64,000 nucleotides of DNA from Coptis chinensis (lineage: Eukaryota > Streptophyta > Magnoliopsida > Ranunculales > Ranunculaceae): assembly GCA_015680905.1 (NCBI GenBank), contig CM027381.1:70979501-71043500 (forward strand). Direction: 5' to 3'. Below, piece after piece: positions 1 through 10,289 of this stretch (within the stretch, counting starts at the first letter, position 1; each line of letters starts with the position of its first letter). The translations under genes and the position numbers were made by a program. Below the pieces are notes generated by a model that made no database searches, was not told where the DNA came from, and saw only the letters and a program-made list of their open reading frames with translations.

Positions 1-47
1 CTTTCTGACCATTCGCCTACAGTTATCTCGATCTCCAATTCTTATTC

Positions 48-2113
48 ATGCAGGCCCCATTCCAGTTTCTGAATTATTGGGTTGTCAATCCTTCTTTCAA
101 GGACACTCTTATTAATTGCTGGTCTATTCCTAGACAGGGAAATCCATCTTTCATGTTTTGCAAGAAATTAAAGATGTTCAAGGAAGCCCTCAAGGGCTGG
201 CCTATATTCAGTTCCACTGATCTTCAAAATCAGGTGGTCGCTGCCTGGGCCAATCTAGAAGATATTCAAATGAAAATGCAGAAGCGACCTTTTGATTCTC
301 ACCTTTCTAATCTAGAAAGGTTCCATAGATCTGAGCTTTGTGACCTTATGCTTATGGAGGAGTATGACCTCATGCAGAGGACAAACACTGACTGGCTATC
401 CTTTGGTGACAAAGGTAATGCCTTCTTCCACAATTCTGTAAAGGTAAAGAAGACTAGGAACAACATATGGTCTATTTTGGATTCTCAAGGAACCCAGCAG
501 GATGGTTAATCTAATGTTGCTCAGGCATTCATATCTTTCTATAAAAATTTGTTGGGTACTTCTTCTTCATCTTCATGTAACCCTCGGATCCTAGAGCATC
601 TTAACCTTCAAGTGTTGCCCCCTGAGAGTGCCGCTAGATTGATCAAGGATATATATATCTTGGAAATCAAGGAAGCATTCTTCTCTATAGATGATAACAA
701 AACACCTGGGCCTGATGGATTTAATTATTTCTTCTTCAAGAAAGTCTGGGATATTGTTGGTGAAGATTTCTCTCTCGCAGTCCAACATATATTCAATCAA
801 AAGTCCATACCAAGAGGTACAAACTCCACTCTCCTATGTTTAATTCCAAAAAATCTTGCACGTTCTAAGGTTGATGAATTCAGGCCCATTGCTTGTTGTA
901 ATACCATTTACAAATGTGTTGCAAAGATTCTAACAAGCAGGATAAAAGAATACATGCCCTACTTAATCTCTCCGGCTCAGTCTGCCTTTGTACCAAGCAG
1001 AAACATCCAAGATAACATTATCCTTGCGCGTGAGCTTATTCGAGGTTACACCAGGAAACATGGCGCAATTAAGATTGACATAAAGAAGGCTTTTGATTCA
1101 GTCAATTGGGAAGCCATGGGTATGATTATGTAGAGATTTGGTTTCCCTCCTCTCTTTATAGAGTGGCTATGTATGTGCTTCACTACTCCTTATTCCATTA
1201 TCATCAATGGAACCTCTAAAGGATTCTTTGAAGGTGAACAAGGTCTGAGGTAGGGTGACCCTATTTCACCTTATATTTTTGTCCTTGTGATGGAGGTGCT
1301 CTCTGGCCTTCTAAATCAAGCCCTCTATTTTGGACACATTCATCCGCATTCTAAATGCTGAAAGCTGAGTATCCCTCACTTATTTTTTGCAGACGATGCT
1401 CTTCTTTTTTGCAAAGGAGATATGACTTCTATTCTTGCAATCAAGGAAATTCTTCAGCAATTTTCTCTCCTCACAGGATTGCATATCAACTCAGCTAAAT
1501 CATCTCTGTTGGTTAGTTGTATGTCTCATGAAGCTAGACTGGACTTGGCTAATGCTTTGGGTATACCCCTTATATCTCCGCCTCTTATATATCTTGGTTT
1601 ACCACTTACTTCTTCAAGGCTAGGTATACGAGATTGTCTTCCTATGGTAGAGAGATTGACTTCGCGAATCTCAAATTGGAAGAATATATCCTTGACAAGG
1701 GCCGGCGGACTTGAACTTATCCAATAAGTACTCTCGTCCTTCCAAGTCTACTGGTCTAAAACCTTTTTTTCTTGCCAAAAAAAGTCCTGGACAATGTATC
1801 TAAGATTTGCAATCATTTTTTATGGTCTGGCCCCAATATGACACGGAAGATGCATCGTGCCAGCCATGAAGTATTGAGGTATGCTAAAGATCAAGGTGGT
1901 TTGGATATGATTGATGTAAGAACTTGGAACAAAGTTGCTTACTGCGGCTTGATTTTAAGAATTGTTGTGAAAGATGGCTCACTGTGGTCAAACTGGACAT
2001 GGAGCCAACAAATAAAGCAGTCCTTCTTTTGGACTATGAAAACACCCGCAAGCTGCTCTTGGGTATGGAGGGGGATTATGAAGCATAGAAACATTGCTCG
2101 AAATTTTGTTTGA
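48..2113 (+). pseudogene. LINE reverse transcriptase region, broken
   Basis: Remains of the LINE ORF2 reverse transcriptase, which would copy the element's RNA at a nicked target. The PGPDGF block is near 703-720, the EFRPIA block near 877-895, and the KAFDSVNW block holding the first catalytic aspartate near 1085-1110. The FADD catalytic box is near 1385-1400. The block that is usually RQGDP reads R-stop-GDP near 1244-1260, which fits a single CAG to TAG change. Reading is open at 48-509, 549-1133, 1422-1727 and 1772-2113 in two frames. Stops, including TAA after 509 and TAG after 1133, and a frame change near 1730 break it. It is certainly inactive. Confidence 0.88.
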
Positions 2114-2307
2114 TATGTTATTGCAGATGGGACTAACACCCTCTTCTGGCACGACCCATGGTGTTCAAGTCAGCCTCTTTGGGAATCAACAGTAGCGAGA
2201 AACTCCTTCACTCTCCCTGTTGACGCAAAGGTTAGTGAAATCTTGGACCAAGGCAACTAGTCCTCACTGGTGACGTCTATTTCCTCGACTCCCCTGAAAA
2301 TCTCATC

Positions 2308-3498
2308 TTGGAATGCGTAATGAATCGCTTTCTCGACAAAGATGAAGTAATCTGGTCACCGAGCAGCTCGGGTGACTTTTCAGTCAAATCAGCTTATGCG
2401 GTTCTGCGAAAAGTGAGACCAAATGTAAAATGGTACAGAGTTGTTTGGGGCAAACTCTCTATTCAAAATTCTCTTTTACCTTGTGGCAATTGCTTTCAAA
2501 CTGCCTTTCTACTCAAGATAGATTGATACAGAAGAAGACCTTGAAATTCTCTAAATGCAGTCTCTGCGGTAAGCCGGTAACTCTTCTGAGCAATCAAAGC
2601 ATTTGTTCTTCGATTGTCAGTACTCCAAACAAGTATGGGCCACTGTGAAAAACAACATTGGACTAGGGGATCTTGTTAAAGACTCTACTTCGGAATTGTA
2701 CAACATTTTCAGGCTATGTAGACAAAGCTCCACTTGTGTCGATATATTTAAAGTCTTTGTTGGAGCCATTGTACATGAACTCTGGTGTGAAAGAAACAGA
2801 CGGAAGAAGAAGAATATTTCGCTGACTTCCCAACAGCTAAGCACAAAGATTATGGCCTCAATGAAGCTATATCTTCAGAAGAACCTGTCAGAAGTCAAAG
2901 ATTCTTATACCTTTCGAGCACTTGTAACCAGGCTCGGACTGCAACTAAATTTCAAACATCAGGAAGTTCTTTGGTGCAAGTGGAAGCCAGCTGAACAGGG
3001 AGCTTTCATGCTTAACACTGATGGATCTGTCTAGCAAACTGGAAATGGGTATGGAGGAACAATTTGCAATGCTTTGGGGAATGTAGCTCGAGCTTATGCA
3101 GGCATCTCTTCCAAGCACTCTGTTATCTTTTAGGAGATTCACGCTGTAGTGTAGCAGTTGGGCTTAAGCAGGCCCAAGATTTAGGTATTGACAAGCTGGA
3201 AGTCAATTTTGACTCTCTTGGGGCCATAAACATCTTAAATGGCATCGAGTGATGTCCATTATACTGTTCTAATATGGTAGCCTATATTAGATGTCTTACA
3301 AACTCTTTTGTAAAATGCTCTTTCAGTCATATCTTTAGAGAAGGAAATCGGGCAGCCGACTACTTTTCAAAGTTGTATAGATCGCCAGAAGAAGGTGTCA
3401 TTTTCTTTTCTCTTCCTCTAGATGCAAAGTTACATCATATAATAGAGGAAGATAGAATAGGTACTATGTATCCCCGAGTTTCATCTAATACAGGTTGA
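2308..3498 (+). pseudogene. LINE zf-RVT and RNase H region, broken
   Basis: This continues the LINE ORF2. A W-x-x-S-S-G-D-FSVKSAY block (about 2350-2400) and a C-x-x-C with a following FFDCQYSKQVW block (about 2560-2640) mark the zf-RVT region. An NTDGS motif near 3012-3030 and FREGNRAADYFSKL near 3338-3380 mark the RNase H domain, which would remove RNA from RNA:DNA hybrids. Three reading frames are used and a stop follows the NTDGSV motif. In plants this RNase H type is typical of L1 clades that gained the domain at the C-terminus. Confidence 0.83.
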
Positions 3499-3575
3499 GG
3501 TTTAATATAACCTTTAGCTTATTAAAAAAAAAAAACAACGAAACACAAGATAATCCTTGAGATAATAAGGCTTAC

Positions 3576-4385
3576 CACCACCATCCACGTTTTTTATATC
3601 AAATGCATAATCAGGTAGCACAATTAGGACATCCCGTAGAGCTGTGGAGAAAAGGTGTAAGTACTTCAGAAAGAGTACATCTAATAAAGTATTCAATAAT
3701 TCAATCTTGAACAAAAATACCACCTTTAAGCTTATTTGAGATCTCCCCATCAATTTCAGCACCAAAACCATACGGCATCTTACACCAAACAACGTAGATT
3801 TTCTTTTTCGCATCTTCTTCACTAGTAAATTGCCAACAATTAGAAAAGGAATATCAGTTAAAAGGATTATACATGGAAACCATATAAATGGAATGATGCA
3901 TAGAAACATGTAAGAGAGGTATTGATGCAACAAAACATACAATTCAAAAGAAAAGATGAATGGGTATTGATGCATAAGCACAAAAACAAACAAAAATATT
4001 GGGTGGTTGGGGCACGTGATCCGTTGGGCCAAAAATGTGAATTGGATAGCCTGTTGTGATACCATATCAGTTTAAAAGAATCTAACTAAAAGACAATTGG
4101 TAATGAGCAGAGCACCCCCAAGATCATATAGATTGTGATGCAAGGCTTTCAATGTCCCATTTGCGATTATATCTCTCTCAACTTACCTTCCAACAACCTC
4201 CGCTAATGTTCGAATACAAAAATCAATTTTTTGTTGCTCAATAAATTCCCCATCAGGTTGCTTTACATATATAATCCAATTATCGAAATTCCACTCCAAG
4301 TTAAACTTAGACAAATGATGATAGCTGAAGAAGTCATTTAGTCGGTTCTTCTGGTTGAGAGGAGTGAATTCGGAGACAGAATGTG
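3576..4385 (-). CDS. MORF/RIP (DAG-like) organellar RNA-editing factor, copy 1, partial
   Basis: MORF proteins bind PPR editing factors in mitochondria or plastids and are needed for C-to-U editing of organellar transcripts. Three exons can be read on the minus strand: 4385-4187, 3821-3724 and 3641-3576. Each is bounded by canonical AG and GT and all join in phase. The product contains the family's core: W-NFDNWII, then IRTLAEVVG, then SEEDAKKKIYVV, then YGFGAEIDGE and VLPDYAFDI. The exon breaking right after VVG and before S-E-E matches copy 2. The exon for the organelle-targeting peptide is not found. A terminal exon like that of copy 2 would lie beyond the LINE, outside the window. No stop or frameshift is seen, so it may still be intact. 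Family placement is from motif recognition. Confidence 0.75.
3868..4131. repeat. Dispersed repeat copy A (about 265 bp), retroelement fragment
   Basis: This stretch inside the first visible intron of MORF copy 1 is nearly identical to 26145-26414. Read on the minus strand it contains TGATATGGTATCACAACAGG, which resembles a primer-binding region complementary to initiator Met tRNA. It is therefore probably a piece of an LTR element. Both copies stop at the same word (AGATCATATAG). Confidence 0.6.
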
Positions 4386-4589
4386 CTGTAGGAGAAGAAA
4401 AATATTTTAAAACCAAAAAAGAGATTTGTTTCAAGTTAAAAGTTGCAACCTAGTCTGATACAAATCATACAGTAAATTAAATAATAACAAAAAACATTGA
4501 GTTCCAAACATCATTGCACAAAGATTTCAGACCGAGGATTTCTATCTGAAAAAAGAGAGTAAAGAATTGATAATTTATTCCAAGGTATA

Positions 4590-4843
4590 ATGAAACCTTT
4601 TAAATATGGTGTGGCATTATATTATTTTCCTTGTCCACAATTCATTAAGGATGAAGCGAAAATTATGTCTAGAGTGGCACAAGCTATTTCATGCAAGATA
4701 AATGGGAAGTTGTGTCCTATTATTGACACTGGGAGCAATGAGAATATTGTTTCCCAAAATATGGTTGAAGTTTACAACTTACTATTAAGCCACTTCCCGA
4801 ACCGTATTATATTAGTTAGATGGATGGTCACTGCAACAGACTG
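4590..4843 (+). pseudogene. Retroelement aspartic-protease relic (gypsy-like)
   Basis: A short open frame holds CKINGKLCPIIDTGSNENIVS, the shape of the aspartic protease of plant Ty3/gypsy polyproteins; the D-T-G catalytic triad lies near 4725-4733. Nothing of the flanking gag or reverse transcriptase remains next to it. The reading frame runs out after about 84 residues and continues in another frame (4820-5092) into non-domain sequence. It lies between MORF copies 1 and 2 and is evidently a small remnant of a retroelement. Confidence 0.6.
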
Positions 4844-5280
4844 ATCGTCCACTACAGGATTCAGGAGCTTATCAAGACACTATTTGATGTGGACAACAAG
4901 TCCTGGTCAAGTCAAGCCCAAGGGTGCACATGCAGTAGGGGTTCCCTTATTGTAGTTTATTTACTTATTTTAATTAGTTATTTCTTTGTGGCGTATTTTA
5001 ATTGGTTTACTTCGTTGTCAACTAGTATAAATAAAGGGCTTGAAATTAGATTTAGGTCAGAGTTGATGTTATTGAATTATATGAGAGACTAAAAACAAAA
5101 GTGTGTTAGGGTTTATGAAGAACTAGGGTTCTTGATTAATTTAGTAGAGTGTGATTTTCATAATTTTTGCTTCCGCCAATTATCATCCATATTGTTGTAT
5201 CTCATACATTGCAAAGAATGACGCTTTGTCTCGAGGCTCCTACACACTGCCTTATTTTTTCTTTCCTTTTTGACTTAATC
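4844..5280 (+). other. Non-coding stretch, possible LTR remnant
   Basis: No gene is visible. The TATAAATAAAGGG word near 5027 and the T-rich stretch before it look like an LTR promoter region following the protease relic. A matching second LTR was not found, so this is only a guess. Confidence 0.3.
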
Positions 5281-5420
5281 AAAAAGTAAATTACTACAAA
5301 GAAATAACAAAGTTGCAAGAGTCACATTTCACTTGAAATATTTATGCAAGGAACGAACATAGTAGTATTGCACAGGCAGCAATCTACTTGAACAAAAAAA
5401 ATATTCCAAAATCCAAATTA

Positions 5421-7129
5421 TCATTCAGTAGGATAAGGATCACCTGAATACGGATCAAACTTAATGGGATGATAAGTTGAATTGCCAGATTCACCAACTT
5501 GTTCCTCTATACGGATAACACAATGCTCATAAATGTATTCTTTAGTCAGATGATAATAACTATATCTCGATCCCATGGATGGTGGAAATATACATAGGTC
5601 TGCATATGAGATGATTGAAAAAGATATGAAACCAGAACTACGATCGATTCAAGCTATATGATGCTTTTTCAACAAATTACGCAATATATCAAAGAACAAA
5701 AAAAATATGTGTCCCCAATTCAACTTTCTTGGGGATCGAGAGCAAGGACTTTTGGCAGAATCTTGAATCTTAAATCATAATTTCCTTGGAAAAATAGTTC
5801 AACAAGAATTTCATGCAAGACTTCTCTACAGGGGATGCTTATAGATTCAAACAATTCTTGCAGTAGAATCGATTTTAAACATGTTGTAGTACATCTTCAA
5901 GGAGAAGAAAAATATGTGTATGCAATTAGGGTTTTCAAAAAATTATTGGGTTCTCACAAGTGCTAATAAACAGTTGAGAAACACTAGATAAATCTTTCTT
6001 CAACAGAGAATCGGTTGGTTTATACGTGAAGGTTGAAACCAGGATCACCATGGGCCGATTAGGATGACCCAGTTCTGAAAACCATGACTTCAATAGATAA
6101 CAACATAAGAAAACATGACCCATGTGATTAATAGGCATACCTCCCCTGTCTTTGTCCTTAAGATCGTATGCATAATCTGGAAGGACTGTTAGAACATCCA
6201 CCAAACCTGTCAAGAAGTAATGTAAATAGCTTCATCGAAACTCCATCCCACCATTAAATGTCGTTCCTAAAATAAGAATATGAAAACCTTTAAGCTTATT
6301 TAAGGTCTTCTCATCAATTTCCACGCCAAAACCGAAGGGCAACTCGAACCACATAACGTAAAGTCTTTTCTTTGTTTCTTCCTCACTAAAAAATAAAAGA
6401 TAAAACAAAAAAAGAAAAAGAAATAAAATTAAAACAGTGAATATAAAAGAGATCATATGAATGTGGTTAACATATATAACAGAAGATATTGATGCTTTAT
6501 TGACCATGATCTTTCATCACCTGCAGCAAAACCACTTTCATGCCAACACCACCGCCAAAGCCACCCAATACCACTTTCACCATCATTGTGGTGGTTCACC
6601 ACCTCACCACAACTAGTGAAGAAATATATCTTATACCATTCAACAAAATAAATAAAAGGAGAAGTTTACTAAAGAAGCATCATGTTTATACGAGGAGAAG
6701 TTTAAATTCTTAAAAAAGGATGTTGCTTTTCTAAAGATAGCCATAAACCTTTCTCCCATTCCTAACAACATGGTAGTTCAAGTTGTCCGCTAGTTAATAA
6801 CTATCATAGTGAGTCCACTTTCTAGGACTCCGAATTCTGAGAACCAGACATAGCGTAAGTTAAAGTAGGCTAAAATCTGTGGAAATGAAAATCACTCGTA
6901 GTATACCTTCCAATAACTTCAGTTAGTAATTTAGCATAAAAATCATAGATTTGCTTTATCTTAGCGATATGACCATCAGGTAGCTTTAATAATCGATCAG
7001 GTAGCTTCAAGTTAATAAGCCATTGATCATAATTCCACTTTGAGTTTCGTTCAGAAAGATGGTAGTAGCTGAACATATTATCAAGACGGTGATTCCGGTT
7101 TTTCGGAATAAAGCGGGCAACTGATCGGG
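5421..7129 (-). CDS. MORF/RIP (DAG-like) organellar RNA-editing factor, copy 2
   Basis: Four minus-strand exons join in phase to an uninterrupted frame: 7129-6907, 6385-6288, 6206-6141 and 5599-5421 (TGA at 5423-5421). All junctions are GT-AG. Motifs in order are W-NYDQWLINL, LLTEVIG, SEEETKKRLYV, FGFGVEIDEKTLNKLKG, VLPDYAYDLKDKDRGG and a hydrophilic tail with YHPIKFDPYSGDPYPTE at the end. The family acts in organellar C-to-U editing complexes with PPR proteins. The first exon begins after a good acceptor (TTCTGTGATGCAG), so an upstream targeting exon should exist but I could not place it. A LINE fragment lies just upstream at 7380. An in-frame ATG at 7157 is the alternative start. A 21-bp tandem duplication adds seven residues (LPDRLLK repeat) relative to copy 1. 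It is probably the most intact gene here. Confidence 0.78.
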
Positions 7130-7379
7130 CTGCATCACAGAAACAGAGAATAACCACTAATTAGGTTAGTCTCCATACAATATAGTACACAACTTGAGCA
7201 TATCACGAAAAAAAACCCTGGAATAAGATTGTCTTTCCACATTCATATTTGTAGGGAACTAGCGAGCGCATAATAGCTACGTATTTACAGATAAGCACCG
7301 AGCCATTGCCATCCTAACCCAACATGAACTACCTGTGCGTGCTTGAGAAAAAAAAAATCAACCCCCCCCCAACCGAAAG

Positions 7380-7784
7380 TTGTTTGCGGTCATAGATATT
7401 TGCTTACACTGGAGGAGGACCATCAGGTCTGTGGCGTATCAGGAATTAAAAGCTATTGAGAAAGGCTTGGAGGAATGTATTACAAGATGTTATAGTAGAG
7501 TTGTTGTTACCTCTGACTCTATGCGGGCTGTGCTTATTATGAAGGAGAAAGATGTGCCACCATGGAATTGTCTTAATGTAGTTGCCATCATCAGGAGACA
7601 CATCCTTCTTTTCAATGAAATCTCATTCACACATGCATACAGGGAAGTGAATCGGGCTGCAGATCATCTAGCTAAACTATCCATTACTTTTCCTGGTGAT
7701 CATTTGAGTTTCATTCCACCATTATGTAATATTTTGAATCAAATTGTACTTGAGGATGTTGTATTAACTTATTTAAGATATTAA
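7380..7784 (+). pseudogene. LINE-type RNase H relic
   Basis: The open frame ends with YREVNRAADHLAKL, the C-terminal signature of plant LINE RNase H, and contains a middle VVVTSDSMRAV block. The catalytic N-terminal D-G-S motif is absent, so this is a 5'-truncated piece. A run of nine C follows a run of nine A just before it, and a short A/T-rich stretch follows. It lies directly upstream of MORF copy 2 and may have separated that gene from its first exon. Confidence 0.7.
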
Positions 7785-8049
7785 TACAGGTGGGGATCTA
7801 CCTAATCCCAGTAACTTTTCTAAAAAATAAATAAGTAGGCATTAGAGTTTCATAAGCATTTAGAATTTATCCCTTCCAAACCGACGTAACATCTAATATA
7901 GATTGCCCGATTGGGAGCATGTGTTTGTATTTTTCCAGGGAGAAACTGAAGGGAATAAAAAGAGAGTGAGGATAATGATTGTGATTATGCAGTGTCTAAA
8001 GTGGTTTTTGTTTGCAAGATAAAATCGTTGTTGATCCGCAGTGCCTAAA

Positions 8050-8444
8050 TGATGCGGAATAAAAGTGATTTAGAAGAAAAGATGCAGAGATCTTCAAAAG
8101 GGGGAATAAATTTAAAGAGGAAGAAGATTGAATAGAAGAATTGTAGAAGTTGAGGGAGAAAAGTATAATAGGTTTTGAATATTTGAAGATTTGATAATTT
8201 GATAATTGATCATTCAATTCCGGAACTAAACTACAATGGCCTCCTTATATAGATAAGCCATACTTGATAACCAAGAAACCAAAACTTCTATATCTAATCT
8301 ACACTTCTAAAACTACTTAAACTTTAAATAGAAAATACTAAATATTCCAAATTCCTAATAAATAATAATTCTAATTTGAAAATAATAATCTTAGCGCAAA
8401 AGAAGGAATCATGGTAAGAAAGAGGGGCTAGTAATCCTACATCA
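8050..8444 (-). repeat. 3' LTR of the 8.0-9.8 kb element
   Basis: About 395 bp, close to identical to 9374-9760. Read on minus it starts TGATG and ends CATCA. Confidence 0.9.
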
Positions 8445-8915
8445 TTCTTCTCTTCTTTTGAAAAACTCAACTTCGAGTTGATGATAAGAAAATAAAAATA
8501 AAAATAACATTGTTTTGTCAAAAACAATATTTTCACAATCTTTCCATCGCTTCTTTCGACTTTTTGGGTGAAATTTTCGTAGTTGTTTGTTTGAAGTAAA
8601 TACATGTCCAAAAGAAGCTTCAAACGAACTTTCAACAAATTTCTTTTGATGACACTTCTTACGATATTTCTTGTGCTTCTTCAAATAGCGTGTAACTATT
8701 GGAGAAGAGAACAACGCAAACAGATCTTCATAAGATGGAAAGATAAAAGTTGGTGTGCACTCCTCTTCTTGAAAAAAATCTATCTTTTGAAAAATCTCAC
8801 ATTTTTGTCCAATTTGTAGACTTTGAAAGTTGGAATCTTCATAAGCAATAATATGTAGAGTATTCTTTGTAACTTGTGGAGAACCAACATACGAAACAAC
8901 ATCTTCTTCGTTCAT
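8442..8915 (-). CDS. Retroelement-encoded protein of unknown function
   Basis: A 157-residue frame lies at the 3' end of the small LTR element's interior. It is acidic at first, then very lysine- and arginine-rich in the middle (LKKHKKYRKKCHQKK), and ends HQLEVEFFKRREE. No catalytic domain is visible. Its stop codon is the first TGA of the downstream LTR, so the frame ends exactly at the element boundary. The basic centre could bind nucleic acid, but that is a guess. I do not recognise the family. Confidence 0.5.
   Translation of the reverse strand: MNEEDVVSYVGSPQVTKNTLHIIAYEDSNFQSLQIGQKCEIFQKIDFFQEEECTPTFIFPSYEDLFALFSSPIVTRYLKKHKKYRKKCHQKKFVESSFEASFGHVFTSNKQLRKFHPKSRKKRWKDCENIVFDKTMLFLFLFSYHQLEVEFFKRREE
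8445..8459 (-). promoter_or_regulatory. Polypurine tract
   Basis: On minus the sequence AAAAGAAGAGAAGAA ends directly at the TGATG of the 3' LTR. This is where plus-strand DNA synthesis would be primed. Confidence 0.75.
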
Positions 8916-9025
8916 ATTTTCAACTTTTTGAGTATAGATTAGTATTGGTGGAGGTAAGATTGGAGGTATAATTGGAGTGGTAAGGAAATTTTTTAGTGGG
9001 GATATAGGAATGATGGTCTCATGGA

Positions 9026-9280
9026 TTATTGCAGAGGTGTTAGGGTTTGTAAAAGTGGTGGTGGATGCTGCGGAAGTAGATTTGGGATTTGTGAAAGTGG
9101 TGGTGTTAGCCTATTAGGATTTGCAAAAGCTTTAGTGTGAGGGAATCCTTCTTTGAACATATTCATGAGTCTCATCTCCATAGCTTCAAGTTTTGAATCA
9201 ATGTTCAATTCTAACTTAAGTTTGTTGATAGCGTCATTGATAGTGTCTACTAGTTCTTTCTTTGTAACATAATCAGCCAT
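9026..9280 (-). CDS. Short gag-like retroelement protein
   Basis: An 84-residue frame begins about 90 bases after the primer-binding site of the small LTR element. The first 45 residues (VTKKELVDTINDAINKLK and following) look like an amphipathic helix or coiled coil, and the tail is proline-rich. That layout recalls the N-terminus of a gag protein, but no zinc knuckle is present. It may be the start of a deleted gag gene. Confidence 0.45.
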   Translation of the reverse strand: MADYVTKKELVDTINDAINKLKLELNIDSKLEAMEMRLMNMFKEGFPHTKAFANPNRLTPPLSQIPNLLPQHPPPLLQTLTPLQ

Positions 9281-9357
9281 TTAAGAGAAAAAAAAAAATG
9301 GTGGCTTGCAGAAGTGGTGGTGGCGGATTGCTTACTAGATCAGAATCTAAAAAGTGG

Positions 9358-9372
9358 GGCTCTTGATACCAA
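9358..9372 (-). promoter_or_regulatory. Primer-binding site (initiator Met tRNA type)
   Basis: On minus, TTGGTATCAAGAGCC follows the 5' LTR end by one base. The classical plant site is TGGTATCAGAGC; here one extra A is present. Confidence 0.8.
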
Positions 9373-9373
9373 T

Positions 9374-9760
9374 TGATGCGGAATAAAAGAGATTTAGAAG
9401 AAAAGATGCAGAGATCTTCAAAAAGGGGAATAAATTTAAAGAGGAAGAATATTAAATAGAAGAATTGTAGAAGTTGAGAGAGAAAATTATAATAGGTTTT
9501 CGAGATTTGATAATTTGATAATTGATAATTCAATTGCTGAACTAAACTACAATAACCTCTTTATATAGATAAGCCATACTTGATAACCAAGAAATCTAAA
9601 CTTCTGTATTTAACCTACACTTCTAAAGCTAATTAAACTCTAAATAGAAAATACTAAATATTCCAAATTCCTAATAAATAATAATTCTAATTTGAAAATA
9701 ATAATCTTAGCACAAAAGAAGGAATTATGGTAAGAAAGAGGAGCTAGTAATCCTACATCA
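9374..9760 (-). repeat. 5' LTR of the 8.0-9.8 kb element
   Basis: About 387 bp, the partner of 8050-8444, sharing the same ends and only scattered differences. Confidence 0.9.
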
Positions 9761-9985
9761 CAAAGGGTTGTTTGAGAAAAGTTGGAGCCTCATGGATCAT
9801 TTTGAATAATCCATCCGGGTACTTGTTGAGGTGGTACGATTGTAATGAATCATCATTGTGAGTTTTATTGTATTATGTCATATGTGAAGGGAACAAACAC
9901 CAAAAAAGCCAAAAGAAGTTAGACCCAAACACATTAGCACTTAAGAAAGGCATTACTCTTGAAGAAGTAATTAGCAAATAGAAAG

Positions 9986-10282
9986 TGTCGCACCCCAATT
10001 ACCGCGACATCACAATTTACTCATACGCGCTCTCTTTTGGATCGGCTGCACCAATTAGGTTGCCTACGTACCCTTTCGGGATCAAGCCGCCGTAGTTCAC
10101 CTCCACTCCCTCCTCCTCCTTCTCTCCTCCCTTATCTTCTTTTTTATATCCCTCTCTTAGGGTTACTCATGGGGAATAGTTTGGCCCTGGGCCCAATTTC
10201 TGGGCCCAATACATACTATGGTCTGGGCCTTATCTCTTGGCCCAGTACCTATGTGATACATCCCCTAAATATGGCTACTACA
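9986..10282 (-). repeat. 3' LTR of the composite element
   Basis: About 297 bp and clearly related to 22943-23215, with a few small indels. A purine-rich word (GAGAGGGGCAAT on minus) borders it on the internal side and may be the polypurine tract. Confidence 0.82.
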
Positions 10283-10289
10283 ATTGCCC

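Larger units (their letters stand above)
1..3536 (+). mobile_element. LINE (L1-type non-LTR retrotransposon), 3' part, decayed
   Basis: This is the 3' portion of a plant L1-type LINE. In order it shows the tail of the endonuclease/linker region, a reverse transcriptase domain, a zinc-binding zf-RVT region, a plant-type RNase H domain and a terminal A-run at about 3524-3536. Several frame changes and in-frame stops mean it cannot make the second ORF protein. The 5' end lies before the window. The A-run abuts sequence belonging to the intron that follows the third visible exon of a MORF-like gene on the opposite strand, so the LINE landed antisense in that gene. Confidence 0.9.
8050..9760 (-). 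mobile_element. Small non-autonomous LTR retrotransposon
   Basis: Two direct repeats of about 390 bp (8050-8444 and 9374-9760) frame a 929-bp interior. On the minus strand each begins TGATGTAGGATTAC and ends CCGCATCA. A primer-binding site resembling initiator Met tRNA follows the right (5') LTR, and a purine tract precedes the left (3') LTR. The interior codes for two short proteins without protease, reverse transcriptase or integrase motifs, so another element must have supplied these. The flanking pentamers (CTAAA and CAAAG) do not match, so the target duplication is lost or altered. Confidence 0.88.

Noticed and set aside
7155-7280. A first exon for MORF copy 2 beginning MAMARCLS on minus near 7300
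   Set aside because: The possible donor sites there do not give the phase needed by the exon starting at 7129, so I could not support it.
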